A stretch of 64,000 nucleotides of DNA from Bacteroidales bacterium (GTDB lineage Bacteria; Bacteroidota; Bacteroidia; Bacteroidales; UBA1715): contig JAITUU010000003.1 in assembly GCA_031286165.1 (NCBI GenBank), positions 16,253 to 80,252 of the forward strand. The letters are read 5' to 3'. This document shows, piece by piece, positions 19,630 to 28,712 of the stretch; the first letter of the stretch is position 1, and each line of letters begins with the position of its first letter. Both the position numbers and the translations under genes were made by a program. The notes beneath the pieces were generated by a model. It saw only the letters and a program-made list of their open reading frames with translations, was not told where the DNA came from and did no database searches.

Positions 19630-22176
19630 ATGAAAAAAAGTTTTTTAATAATTAGTCTAAGTATATTTTTCAGTCTGTTCTTAAAAGCACAAGAACAGAG
19701 TGAGTACTTCTATTATTATCAAGGAGAAAAAATATTTCTTCAACAAATTCCCAATAAATTATTCATTAGGTTCACAAAAAACATCAATAAAGAACAAGTA
19801 CAAAATCTCATTAAAAATAGTCGTTTACAGTTATCTCCTGATAGCAATATTGAAGAATCAACCATTAATTTTATCATACTTGAAACAAAAAATGAAAAAG
19901 ACATACCATTATTTACTACAAGAGAGACTATTATAACAAACCCGGAAATTGTATCTGTGGCACCAATATTTAAGTACAATGAAATTTCACAAGGACTTAC
20001 CGATGAATTTGTTGTTAAATTGCAAGAATGGACGTCGTATGAACAATTACAAGAATTAGTAAAGGAACATGATTGTAGTATAAAAAGAGAAAATCAGTTT
20101 ATTAAGAGTCAATTTATAATTTCTGTTTCTAAATCCTCTAAACTAAACGCTATGCAAATGGCAAATTTGTTTTATCAAACTGATTTTTTTGAATTTTCCG
20201 AACCCAATTTCATTGTTTTTAACGCTTTTAATTCCAATGATACATTTTTTGACCAACAATGGGGATTGAAAAATACCGGACAGGGAAGTGGTACTTCGGG
20301 AATAGATATTAAAGCAGAGCAAGTATGGGATATAACAACAGGGACTAATATACGGGTTGCTGTAATTGACCACGGGATTGATTTCTCACACCCTGATTTA
20401 AAAGCACATTTATTACAAGGATTTGACCCCTCTGGAAACAATGCCGGTGGAGCACCAATATTAAATGATGATAATCACGGAACTGCTTGTGCCGGCATTA
20501 TTGGTGCAATACAAAATAATGGCAAAGGTATTAGTGGAATTGCTCCTAATTGTAGAATGATTCCTGCTTACATAGGCGCAGGAGGTAGTAATGTTAATTA
20601 TGACTGGGCAGCCCTCGCTATTGAATGGGTTTGGCGCAATGGAGTAGATGTTATCAGTAACTCTTGGGGAGGAGGTTCTCCCTATTCGCCTCTAACAAAT
20701 GCTATCAATAATGCTATTTCACAAGGAAGAGATGGAAAAGGTTGTACTGTGGTATTTTCGACAGGAAATAATTATTCTGCCGCAGTTAATTATCCTGCAA
20801 AATTATCCGGTGTAATTTCTGTCGGTGCAATTGACAACAAAGGCATTCGTGCAAGTTTTTCCAATTATGGTTCAGAATTAGATGTTGTTGCTCCGGGCGT
20901 TGATATTTATACTACCGACAGACAAGGCAATGCAGGATATAATGCAACTGACTATATGGCAGATTTTAGCGGCACTTCTGCTGCTTGCCCGTTTGTTGCC
21001 GGCGTTGCTGTGTTGGTGCTTTCTGTGAATCCTTGTTTAACTCAGCAAGAGGTGCGTAATTGTATAGAGATGAGTTGTGAAAAAATTGGACCATATTGTT
21101 ATAGCACAACATCAGGTCGGTCAAATGGCTCGTGGAACAACCAAATGGGGTATGGATTGGTAAATGCTTATAAAGCAGTATTATATGCTCATAGTTTACA
21201 AACTCATAATTTTAGTAATATAACAGGTAATACTTATGGCAGTGCAACAAATAATTATCAATTTGTAACATCACAAAGTTCTTGTGCATTAGTACCCGGA
21301 GTTTTTAATGTAAAACGAACAGAAGTAAGAGCAACAGTATCGTATCCATACACTCCTGCACCGATTGTTGTGGGTACAGCCAATGGTTTTTCAGCAGCAA
21401 ATCCAAATAATACCAAACAATACATTGGTGTGGTTAATATATCGGAAACTTCTGCAACGGTGAATACTTATGTATATGAAGGCTTTAATGTTTTAGGACA
21501 AAATTTGGGTTGGTTTCCAACTACTCCGGCTAATATAAAATTTAATTTTAAAGTAGTAAGTGGATTTAATAATGATTTGTATTTTCAAAACAAAAATGAA
21601 ACCGGCTCAGTATCGTATCAAGCAATAAATACGATTGCAGCAGGAAAAAATGTAACTTCTGCGGTAGCAACAGGAGATTATACCATAAAAAGCGGAGCAA
21701 ACGTAACCTTCCATGCAGGAAAAAGCATTACACTTTCCGAAGGATTTAAAGCAGAGGCGGGTTCTACGTTCAGAGCATACGTGGAACCGTATTTTTTATG
21801 CACATTTTCTTTAAAATCAGCACCCACAATTCCAAATACCGATTCACTCCCTTTTATCAGTGATTTTATTGTAGAAAAATCAACCTCAATAGATAATGAA
21901 ATAATAACATTAGAAAAACCACAACTCAAACTCTATCCCAATCCCACAACAGATAACATTACCATTGAATATCAATTACCCGACAATACGGAAATAATAG
22001 AGATTACAATACATGATAGTAGTGGAAAACTTGTGTATAAACTCAATAATACTATATCTCACGAAGCAGGTATTTACACACTTACATTGCAAACAGCAAA
22101 TTTGCCGGTAGGAATGTATATATGCACCCTAAAAACCGACAAACAAGTATTTACAGAAAAATTCCTAAAACAATAA
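19630..22176 (+). CDS. Subtilisin-like S8 protease with T9SS sorting tail, copy 2
   Basis: The protein has 848 residues with a signal peptide (MKKSFLIISLSIFFSLFLKAQ). The triad is D247 (AVIDHG), H283 (NHGTACAG) and S450 (GTSAACPF). The distance between His and Ser is 25 residues shorter than in copy 1. From the active serine to the sorting tail the two copies are nearly identical, while their N-terminal propeptides are much more diverged. Copy 2 has its own small insert (KNVTSAVATG) before the coat-hanger-like stretch. The C-terminal sorting domain reads KLYPNPTTDNITIEY...LPVGMYICTLK. The stop lies 6 bp before the murD ATG, so transcription through this gene probably feeds murD. Confidence 0.9.
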   Translation: MKKSFLIISLSIFFSLFLKAQEQSEYFYYYQGEKIFLQQIPNKLFIRFTKNINKEQVQNLIKNSRLQLSPDSNIEESTINFIILETKNEKDIPLFTTRETIITNPEIVSVAPIFKYNEISQGLTDEFVVKLQEWTSYEQLQELVKEHDCSIKRENQFIKSQFIISVSKSSKLNAMQMANLFYQTDFFEFSEPNFIVFNAFNSNDTFFDQQWGLKNTGQGSGTSGIDIKAEQVWDITTGTNIRVAVIDHGIDFSHPDLKAHLLQGFDPSGNNAGGAPILNDDNHGTACAGIIGAIQNNGKGISGIAPNCRMIPAYIGAGGSNVNYDWAALAIEWVWRNGVDVISNSWGGGSPYSPLTNAINNAISQGRDGKGCTVVFSTGNNYSAAVNYPAKLSGVISVGAIDNKGIRASFSNYGSELDVVAPGVDIYTTDRQGNAGYNATDYMADFSGTSAACPFVAGVAVLVLSVNPCLTQQEVRNCIEMSCEKIGPYCYSTTSGRSNGSWNNQMGYGLVNAYKAVLYAHSLQTHNFSNITGNTYGSATNNYQFVTSQSSCALVPGVFNVKRTEVRATVSYPYTPAPIVVGTANGFSAANPNNTKQYIGVVNISETSATVNTYVYEGFNVLGQNLGWFPTTPANIKFNFKVVSGFNNDLYFQNKNETGSVSYQAINTIAAGKNVTSAVATGDYTIKSGANVTFHAGKSITLSEGFKAEAGSTFRAYVEPYFLCTFSLKSAPTIPNTDSLPFISDFIVEKSTSIDNEIITLEKPQLKLYPNPTTDNITIEYQLPDNTEIIEITIHDSSGKLVYKLNNTISHEAGIYTLTLQTANLPVGMYICTLKTDKQVFTEKFLKQ

Positions 22177-22182
22177 ACCCCA

Positions 22183-23526
22183 ATGAAGCAAAAACAACTC
22201 ATAGTAATTCTCGGAGCCGGCGAAAGCGGTGTGGGTGCGGCTATTTTGGCACAAAAGCAGGGCTTTTCGGTGTTTGTGAGCGATAGCGGCACTATTGCCG
22301 ATGCTTACAAAACCCAACTGCAAGAGCGCGGAATTGATTTTGAAGAAGGTACGCACAGCGAAGAAACTATTGTGCAGGCTACTGAAATTATCAAAAGTCC
22401 CGGTATTCCCGAAAAAGCAGCAATTATAAAAACTATTCGCAAAGCAGGTATTCCCATAATTTCGGAATTGGAATTTGCCGCTCGCTACACACGTGCAAAA
22501 TTAATTTGCATTACCGGCAGTAATGGCAAAACCACCACCACCATGCTTACCTACTACATTCTGCAAAATGCCGGGCTAAACGTAGGACTTGGCGGAAACG
22601 TAGGAAAAAGTTTTGCTCTGCAAGTAGCGGAAGAACAATTTGACTACTATGTTCTTGAAATCAGCAGTTTCCAATTAGACGATATGTACCAATTCAAAGC
22701 CGATGTTGCAATTTTACTCAACATTACCCCCGACCACTTAGACCGCTATGAATACAAATTTCAGAATTACATAGACTCCAAAATGCGTTTGTTGCAAAAC
22801 ATGACCACACACGATACCGTAATTTTTTGCGCCGATGACGAAGTGCTCGCCAAAGAAATGAAAAAATACCACACGCCGGCGCAAGTGCTCAGTTACACCG
22901 TACACAACGACCACAAAAAACAAGGTTTTTTAGAAAACAAAACTATTCACATACAAGCCACAAAAACACTTACTATAAACACACGCGATATGCAACTACA
23001 AGGAACACACAACTACGGAAATTCAATGGCTGCTGCCATTGCCGCACAAACAATCAACATAAAAAGCGATATTATTCGCGAAAGTTTGCAAACGTTTGCC
23101 AGCGTGGAACACCGTTTGGAAAAACTGCCATTCACCGTGCGCGGTGTAGAATATATTAACGACAGTAAGGCTACCAACGTTAATTCCACATGGTATGCTC
23201 TGGAAAGCATGGGTGAAAACGTAATTTGGATAGCCGGCGGTACCGACAAAGGAAACGAATACGAATCGCTCTACGAATTGGCAGAGCAAAAAGTAAAAGC
23301 ACTCATTTGTTTGGGTGTGGACAATGCAAAACTCATTGCCAATTTCGGAGAACGAGTACCTATTATTACCGAAGCGAAAAGTATGCAAGAAGCGGTAGAG
23401 AAAGCCTACGAAATAGCGCAATCGGGCGACACGGTATTGCTTTCGCCGGCGTGCGCAAGTTTCGATTTATTCAAAAACTACATAGATAGAGGTATTCAAT
23501 TCAAAAATTGCGTGAGGAATTTATAA
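22183..23526 (+). CDS. murD: UDP-MurNAc-L-Ala:D-Glu ligase MurD
   Basis: The protein has 447 residues. MurD adds D-glutamate to UDP-MurNAc-L-alanine in the cytoplasm. The N-terminal Rossmann-like part has ILGAGESGVGAAILA and the KSPGIP segment. The ATP site is CITGSNGKTTTTML; EISSFQLD, LNITPDHLDRY, HRLEKLPF and NDSKATN follow, and the C-terminal domain has WIAGGTDKGNEY and LLSPACASFDLFKNY. All are typical. The gene now starts 6 bp after a protease gene instead of after mraY. Confidence 0.97.
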   Translation: MKQKQLIVILGAGESGVGAAILAQKQGFSVFVSDSGTIADAYKTQLQERGIDFEEGTHSEETIVQATEIIKSPGIPEKAAIIKTIRKAGIPIISELEFAARYTRAKLICITGSNGKTTTTMLTYYILQNAGLNVGLGGNVGKSFALQVAEEQFDYYVLEISSFQLDDMYQFKADVAILLNITPDHLDRYEYKFQNYIDSKMRLLQNMTTHDTVIFCADDEVLAKEMKKYHTPAQVLSYTVHNDHKKQGFLENKTIHIQATKTLTINTRDMQLQGTHNYGNSMAAAIAAQTINIKSDIIRESLQTFASVEHRLEKLPFTVRGVEYINDSKATNVNSTWYALESMGENVIWIAGGTDKGNEYESLYELAEQKVKALICLGVDNAKLIANFGERVPIITEAKSMQEAVEKAYEIAQSGDTVLLSPACASFDLFKNYIDRGIQFKNCVRNL

Positions 23527-23543
23527 GGTCAAAAATTTTGACC
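23527..23543. promoter_or_regulatory. 17-bp palindrome between murD and the ORF6N gene
   Basis: GGTCAAAA-A-TTTTGACC is a perfect 8-bp dyad starting at the murD stop and ending 29 bp before the ORF6N ATG. It could be a protein operator or a weak RNA hairpin; it has no following T-run. Confidence 0.45.
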
Positions 23544-23572
23544 CCATACAAAACCATCAAAATCAATAGAAT

Positions 23573-24124
23573 ATGGAACTCATACAAATAGAAGACATAA
23601 ATGATAAAATGATTACACTTCGCAACAAGCTTGTACTGCTTGATTGCGATGTGGCGGCATTGTATGGAGTAGAAACAAAACGAATTAACGAAGCCGTAAA
23701 AAATAATCCCGATAAATTTCCCGAAGGATACATTTTTACACTACAAAGTACTGAAACTCAGGAACTGGTCGAAATTTTCGACCGCTTCACTCAACTCAAA
23801 TATTCCATAAGTACCAAAGCCTTCACAAAAAAAGGTTGTTATATGTTGGCTACTATTCTCAAAAGTCCCAAAGCAACACAAACTACCATTGCTATAATTG
23901 AGGCTTTCGAGAAAATGCAGGCAATGCAAGAATCAATAGTAGAACTTATGAAAGACCACGAAAACGAAGAAAAGCAAAAAACGCTGGTGCAAAAAGGCGA
24001 AGCACTCTTTGGCGAAATTATAGGAAACGCCTTAGACACCATAGATACCGAAACAAGTTTTGAACTCAATCTGGCAGCATTTAAAATAAAACATACCGTG
24101 AAACGAAGCAAAAAAATTGAATAA
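23573..24124 (+). CDS. ORF6N-domain protein
   Basis: The protein has 183 residues. The N-terminal 100 residues are an ORF6N domain, a KilA-N-related DNA-binding module of phage and mobile-element proteins: MITLRNKLVLLDCDVAALYGVETKRINEAVKNN...FPEGYIF, then LKYSISTKAFTKKGCYMLATILKS. The C-terminal part is helical and charged (IEAFEKMQAMQESIVELMKDHE). These genes are common in Bacteroidetes genomes and usually stand alone. Here one sits between murD and ftsW, in the same direction, and ends 5 bp before ftsW. It is not a known division gene. It may regulate the cluster or be a passenger; nothing in the sequence decides this. Confidence 0.85.
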   Translation: MELIQIEDINDKMITLRNKLVLLDCDVAALYGVETKRINEAVKNNPDKFPEGYIFTLQSTETQELVEIFDRFTQLKYSISTKAFTKKGCYMLATILKSPKATQTTIAIIEAFEKMQAMQESIVELMKDHENEEKQKTLVQKGEALFGEIIGNALDTIDTETSFELNLAAFKIKHTVKRSKKIE

Positions 24125-24129
24125 TAGCG

Positions 24130-25419
24130 ATGAATATATTTACCGACATATTTAAAATCAAATTAGAAGGCGATAAAGTTATTTGGCGCATTTTCTTCAT
24201 TTTCGCCATTATATCGTTGCTGGCGGTATATACGGCTTCGTATATGAAGGCGGCAAAAAGCGGTGTGGTAGATAGAGAAGCCTTCGATATGCTGATAAAA
24301 CACGCAGTGGGTTTTCTCATTGGCTTTGCGGTTATGTATTTTGTGCACAAACGCGATTATCGCATTATTTATCGCTGGTCTATTATTATTCTTATTGCAA
24401 GTTTTATACTCGTGGCACTGCTCTACACAAGTTTGGGTGTTTCCAAAAACGAAGCCGTGCGTTGGGTCAATCTCTATGGTATTTCCTTCCAACCGAGTGA
24501 ATTTGCAAAATTTGCCCTCATTGTATATATTGCTCGCCGCCTTGCTGAACATCAAAAAGACATTGCCAACAAAAAAGCGGTGCTCTACCCTATTGCCGGC
24601 GTTACCCTCATTATGGTTGCGTTTTTGTGGAAATCGGGTTTTTCCACCGTGCTCTTCCTTGTAGTAATTGCCTTTGTGATGCTTATTTTGGGTAGAGTTC
24701 CTTGGAAACAATTATTGGCAATTATAGGTTTGGGCTTGGTTATGGCTTTCATTGTGCTTGGGCTTGCACTCAAAAGTCCTTCCACGCTGGGCAATCGCGG
24801 AGGAACCATACAAACTCGATTGACTACATTTATGCCGGCACTCAAAGCACACGCCAACATTGTTACCACACTGAGCGACCACGAAAATACCATGCAGCAA
24901 CGCTACGCCAAAACCGCCGTAGCACTTGGCAAAAAACCCGCCGGACCGGGCAATAGTATTATGAAAAAACGCTTGGCAGAATCGGAAAGTGATTTTATTT
25001 TTTCCATAATTATTGAAGAATATTCCGTTGTGGCGGCTCTCATTTTGGTGAGTTTATACCTCATTCTGCTTTTCCGTGCAGGGCGCATTATGCGAAAATG
25101 CGAATACTCGTTTCCTGCATTGCTTGTTATGGGACTTGCATTTTACATTGTATTTCAAGGATTTATACACATGGGTATCAATGTGTCGCTTCTGCCGGTA
25201 ACAGGGCAAACGCTGCCATTTGTGAGCTGGGGAAGTACTTCGCTCATTATTTCCTGTCTTTCGTTGGGCATGATTTTGAGTATTAGCAAAGAAGTAGATG
25301 CCCAAAAACCGGAAGCGGCAAAAGCCGCAGAAGGAGAAAAAACAAAAAAAGAAAAACCTGCAAAACAGGAAACACCGCAGGAAGAACATGAAGAATTTGA
25401 AAAAACAGAAGAATATTAA
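24130..25419 (+). CDS. ftsW: Septal peptidoglycan glycosyltransferase FtsW
   Basis: The protein has 429 residues with about ten membrane helices of the SEDS family. FtsW polymerises lipid II at the septum in a complex with FtsI. Typical parts are YTASY near the first helix, AVRWVNLYGISFQPSEFAKFALI (the catalytic region around the SEDS aspartate/loop), and near the end HMGINVSLLPVTGQTLPFVSWGSTSLI. The cytoplasmic C-terminal tail is unusually rich in Lys and Glu (KPEAAKAAEGEKTKKEKPAKQETPQEEHEEFEKTEEY). murG starts 13 bp after the stop. Confidence 0.95.
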   Translation: MNIFTDIFKIKLEGDKVIWRIFFIFAIISLLAVYTASYMKAAKSGVVDREAFDMLIKHAVGFLIGFAVMYFVHKRDYRIIYRWSIIILIASFILVALLYTSLGVSKNEAVRWVNLYGISFQPSEFAKFALIVYIARRLAEHQKDIANKKAVLYPIAGVTLIMVAFLWKSGFSTVLFLVVIAFVMLILGRVPWKQLLAIIGLGLVMAFIVLGLALKSPSTLGNRGGTIQTRLTTFMPALKAHANIVTTLSDHENTMQQRYAKTAVALGKKPAGPGNSIMKKRLAESESDFIFSIIIEEYSVVAALILVSLYLILLFRAGRIMRKCEYSFPALLVMGLAFYIVFQGFIHMGINVSLLPVTGQTLPFVSWGSTSLIISCLSLGMILSISKEVDAQKPEAAKAAEGEKTKKEKPAKQETPQEEHEEFEKTEEY

Positions 25420-25432
25420 AAAAAATAACGAT

Positions 25433-26530
25433 ATGAGAGTAATAATAAGTGGTGGCGGCACCGGCGGACATATTTTTCCGGCAATTTCAATAGCCGAAGA
25501 ACTCAAACGACAAGACCCTTCGGTGGAAATTCTTTTTGTGGGAGCAAATAACCGTATGGAAATGGAAAAAGTGCCGCAAGCAGGATTCAATATTGTGGGT
25601 TTGCCCATTAGTGGTTTTGTACGCAGTCTTTCGTTCAAAAATATGCAAACTATCAACAACATTTTCAAAAGTTTGAGCCGTGCAAAAAAAATCATCAAAG
25701 ATTTTCAACCCGATATTGCCGTAGGTGTAGGTGGGTATGCCAGCGGACCCATGCTTTTTGCCGCGCAGCGTGCCGGTATTCCCACGCTCATTCAAGAACA
25801 AAATTCCTATGCCGGACTTACCAATAAAATTTTGGGCAAACGAGTACAAAAAGTGTGCGTGGCGTACGATAATATGACCAAATTTTTCAAACCCGAACGC
25901 ATAGTGTTCACCGGAAATCCGGTGCGACCTGCCATTCAAAATATTACCTGTACTCGCGCCGAAAGTGAGGATTTTTTCAAATTAGATGCTACAAAAAAAA
26001 CTATTCTTGTGGTAGGGGGCAGTTTGGGTGCTCGCACTATCAATCAAAGTATAGAGGCGCATTTGGAGGAATTTACACAAGCCGGCGTGCAAGTAATTTG
26101 GCAAACAGGCAAGCAGTATTTTGCGCAAGCACAAGAATCTGCCAAAAACTACGAAAATATCAAGGTTTTTGATTTCATACGTGCTATGGATATGGCATTT
26201 ACTGCCGCCGATATTATTATTTCCCGCGCAGGAGCAGGCACTATTTCGGAACTGTGCATTGTGGGCAAACCCTGTATTTTTGTGCCTTCGCCCAATGTTA
26301 CCGAAGACCACCAAACGCACAACGCACTTGCGCTGGTACATAAAAATGCCGCTCTATTGGTAAAAGACAGTGAGGCACGAGAAAAACTCTGTGCCGCAGC
26401 ACTCGAACTTTTGCAAAACGAAACACGCATGGCAGAACTTTCGCACAACATACAAAAACTCGCCATTCCCAATGCTGCCGAACGCATAGTGAACGAAATT
26501 TTCGGACTTGTACAAAAACAATTTGCATAA
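25433..26530 (+). CDS. murG: UDP-GlcNAc transferase MurG
   Basis: The protein has 365 residues from the ATG at 25433. An open frame upstream within ftsW (from 25298) encodes only a lysine-rich run and is not used. MurG adds GlcNAc to lipid I to give lipid II on the cytoplasmic face. Family motifs are the N-terminal IISGGGTGGHIFPAI, VGVGGYASGPML, LIQEQNSYAGLTN, VVGGSLGARTIN and SRAGAGTISEL with the sugar-nucleotide contact PSPNVTEDHQTHNA. It is followed by murC after 1 bp. Confidence 0.97.
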   Translation: MRVIISGGGTGGHIFPAISIAEELKRQDPSVEILFVGANNRMEMEKVPQAGFNIVGLPISGFVRSLSFKNMQTINNIFKSLSRAKKIIKDFQPDIAVGVGGYASGPMLFAAQRAGIPTLIQEQNSYAGLTNKILGKRVQKVCVAYDNMTKFFKPERIVFTGNPVRPAIQNITCTRAESEDFFKLDATKKTILVVGGSLGARTINQSIEAHLEEFTQAGVQVIWQTGKQYFAQAQESAKNYENIKVFDFIRAMDMAFTAADIIISRAGAGTISELCIVGKPCIFVPSPNVTEDHQTHNALALVHKNAALLVKDSEAREKLCAAALELLQNETRMAELSHNIQKLAIPNAAERIVNEIFGLVQKQFA

Positions 26531-26531
26531 C

Positions 26532-27899
26532 ATGATGACTAACAAACCTACATATTATTTTCTCGGCATAGGCGGCATAGGCATGAGTGCACTCGCACGA
26601 TATTTCCATGCAAAAGGATGTACCGTGCTCGGTTACGACCGCACGCGCACGCCGCTCACCGAAGAATTGGAACACGAAGGTATTGCTATTCACTACGCAG
26701 CGCACAATCTTTCGCACGCAGATTTGAAACCCACAAATACTATTGTGGTATATACTCCTGCCATTCCTGCCGATTTTGAAGAATTTGTGTATTTCAAAAC
26801 CAACAATTTTTCTATGCTCAAACGCGCACAAGTGTTGGGCGAAATTACCCGCCACGCCAAAGGAATGTGCATAGCCGGCACACACGGAAAAACCACCACT
26901 TCCACCATGACCGCGCATCTGCTCTATTCCTCACACGTGGGTTGCAGTGCATTTTTGGGCGGTGTTTCCAAAAATTACGGTACAAATTTACTTCTACCAC
27001 GCAGCAATAGCGACTTTGTAGTAATAGAAGCCGATGAATACGACCGTTCCTTTCATCATTTATCGCCCTACATGGCTCTTATTAGCTCTATTGATGCCGA
27101 CCATTTGGATATTTACGCCGACAAAGACGATTTTCGCCGCAGTTTCGAGCACTTTGCATCGCTGGTGCAAGAAGGCGGTTGTTTGGTGGTAAAACACGGT
27201 TTGCAGTTACAGCTTCCTGCGCACATACAAAGTTATTCCTACGGCATGAACGAAGGCGATTTTCATGCAGAAAACATCCGCATAGAGAATGGCGAAATTT
27301 CTTTTGATTTTGTAACACCGCACGAAATTGTAAAAAACATACAACTCGGCGTGCCGGTGCTTATCAATGTAGAAAATGCGGTAGGTGCAATGGCTTTGGC
27401 GCACACAGCCGGTGTAAGTCCCGAAGAATTACACAGCGGCATTGCTTCGTTCAAAGGCATCAAACGAAGATTCGACATTCAATTAAAAGCCGAAAAACTT
27501 GTGTATATAGACGATTATGCGCACCACCCCGAAGAACTGAAAGCAAGTATTTTGTCTATCAAAGCACTTTACCCCAATCGCACGGTGTGCGGCATTTTTC
27601 AGCCACATCTCTATTCGCGCACACGCGATTTTGCGCAGGAATTTGGCACAAGTCTTTCCTTGCTCGATGAAGTAGTGTTACTCGATATTTACCCTGCTCG
27701 CGAACTTCCCATTGCAGGTGTTTCTTCGGATTTAATTTTTAAAAACATTAGTATTTCACATAAAATACAATTACACAAAAACGAAGTAATAGAATTTTTG
27801 AAACAAAAAACCAATATCGACATTTTGGTAACCTTCGGTGCCGGCGATATAGACCAACTCGTAGTACCCATAACCCAAGAATTGCGCAACAAATGTTAA
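26532..27899 (+). CDS. murC: UDP-MurNAc:L-alanine ligase MurC
   Basis: The protein has 455 residues from the ATG at 26532 (a second ATG follows immediately). MurC starts the stem peptide by adding L-alanine to UDP-MurNAc. The Rossmann-like start YYFLGIGGIGMSALARY, the ATP motif IAGTHGKTTTSTM, EADEYDRSFHHLSP, SIDADHLDIY and the C-terminal YIDDYAHHPEEL and FQPHLYSRTRDF are diagnostic. It overlaps ftsQ by 7 bp. As in many Bacteroidetes the cluster has murG before murC and no ddl gene. Confidence 0.97.
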   Translation: MMTNKPTYYFLGIGGIGMSALARYFHAKGCTVLGYDRTRTPLTEELEHEGIAIHYAAHNLSHADLKPTNTIVVYTPAIPADFEEFVYFKTNNFSMLKRAQVLGEITRHAKGMCIAGTHGKTTTSTMTAHLLYSSHVGCSAFLGGVSKNYGTNLLLPRSNSDFVVIEADEYDRSFHHLSPYMALISSIDADHLDIYADKDDFRRSFEHFASLVQEGGCLVVKHGLQLQLPAHIQSYSYGMNEGDFHAENIRIENGEISFDFVTPHEIVKNIQLGVPVLINVENAVGAMALAHTAGVSPEELHSGIASFKGIKRRFDIQLKAEKLVYIDDYAHHPEELKASILSIKALYPNRTVCGIFQPHLYSRTRDFAQEFGTSLSLLDEVVLLDIYPARELPIAGVSSDLIFKNISISHKIQLHKNEVIEFLKQKTNIDILVTFGAGDIDQLVVPITQELRNKC

Positions 27900-28681
27900 A
27901 AAAACTACTCACATATCTTCCCTTTGTACTCTTGCTTGTCATTGCAGGAGCGGCTATTTCGTTTTCGCAAAAGCAGCAACGCGAAGCCGCATTTGAGCGC
28001 GTGATAATTACTATCAATTCTGATTCTGCCGGCAATCAACTACTTGTTGATGAAGACATTCTGCAAATTCTTGAAAAACACGGCGACACGATTGGTAAAA
28101 AAATTCAGGATTTTGACCTTATGCGCACAGAACAACTCATTGCCGACAATCCTTTTGTGAGTGCGGCTGAGAGTTATTTTGATATGCACAATACGCTACA
28201 CATACAAGTAGAACAGCGCGTACCTTTCGTACGTATTATGGGTCAAAGCGGTGATTTTTACATAGATACCACCGGACAATTAGTACCGCTGTCGCCGCAT
28301 TTTGCGCCGCGAGTAATAGTGGCAAGCGGCGAAATTGCGCAAGCATATCGCAAAAATTACAATCTTTTTGCACCGCAAAACGACACCGTGCCCACCGAAC
28401 ATAGCATTTTGCAGGATATTTTCCGCCTCAATCAAGCAATAGCGAGCAATGAACTACTGCAAGCGAGCATAGAGCAAATTTACGTAACACATGGCAATGA
28501 ATTTTTCTTAATCAGCAAAATCGGTCCGGCAAAAATTGAATTTGGCAGCATAGAAAATTACAAACAAAAACTGCAAAATCTCATAGCGTTTTACAACTCG
28601 AAAAAAGCACAGGAAAATTGGAATCAATACCGCGCAATTAATGTGAAATACAACAATCAAGTAATAGGAATAAAAAAATAA
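27893..28681 (+). CDS. ftsQ: Cell division protein FtsQ
   Basis: The protein has 262 residues: a very short cytoplasmic N-terminus, one membrane segment (residues 5-25, YLPFVLLLVIAGAAISF) and a periplasmic part. The periplasmic part has the POTRA-like stretch (VIITINSDSAGNQLLVDEDIL, IADNPFVSAAESYFDMHNTLHIQVEQRVPFVRI) followed by the FtsQ beta domain with YIDTTGQLVPLSP. FtsQ bridges FtsL and FtsB to the rest of the divisome. It overlaps murC by 7 bp. Sequence conservation is modest but position and topology are convincing. Confidence 0.9.
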   Translation: MLKKLLTYLPFVLLLVIAGAAISFSQKQQREAAFERVIITINSDSAGNQLLVDEDILQILEKHGDTIGKKIQDFDLMRTEQLIADNPFVSAAESYFDMHNTLHIQVEQRVPFVRIMGQSGDFYIDTTGQLVPLSPHFAPRVIVASGEIAQAYRKNYNLFAPQNDTVPTEHSILQDIFRLNQAIASNELLQASIEQIYVTHGNEFFLISKIGPAKIEFGSIENYKQKLQNLIAFYNSKKAQENWNQYRAINVKYNNQVIGIKK

Positions 28682-28712
28682 TACTCTCAAAACATACAAA
28701 AAACACACAGAT

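Noticed and set aside
25298..25432. N-terminal extension of MurG
   Set aside because: The Lys/Arg-rich residues come from reading the ftsW tail in another frame.
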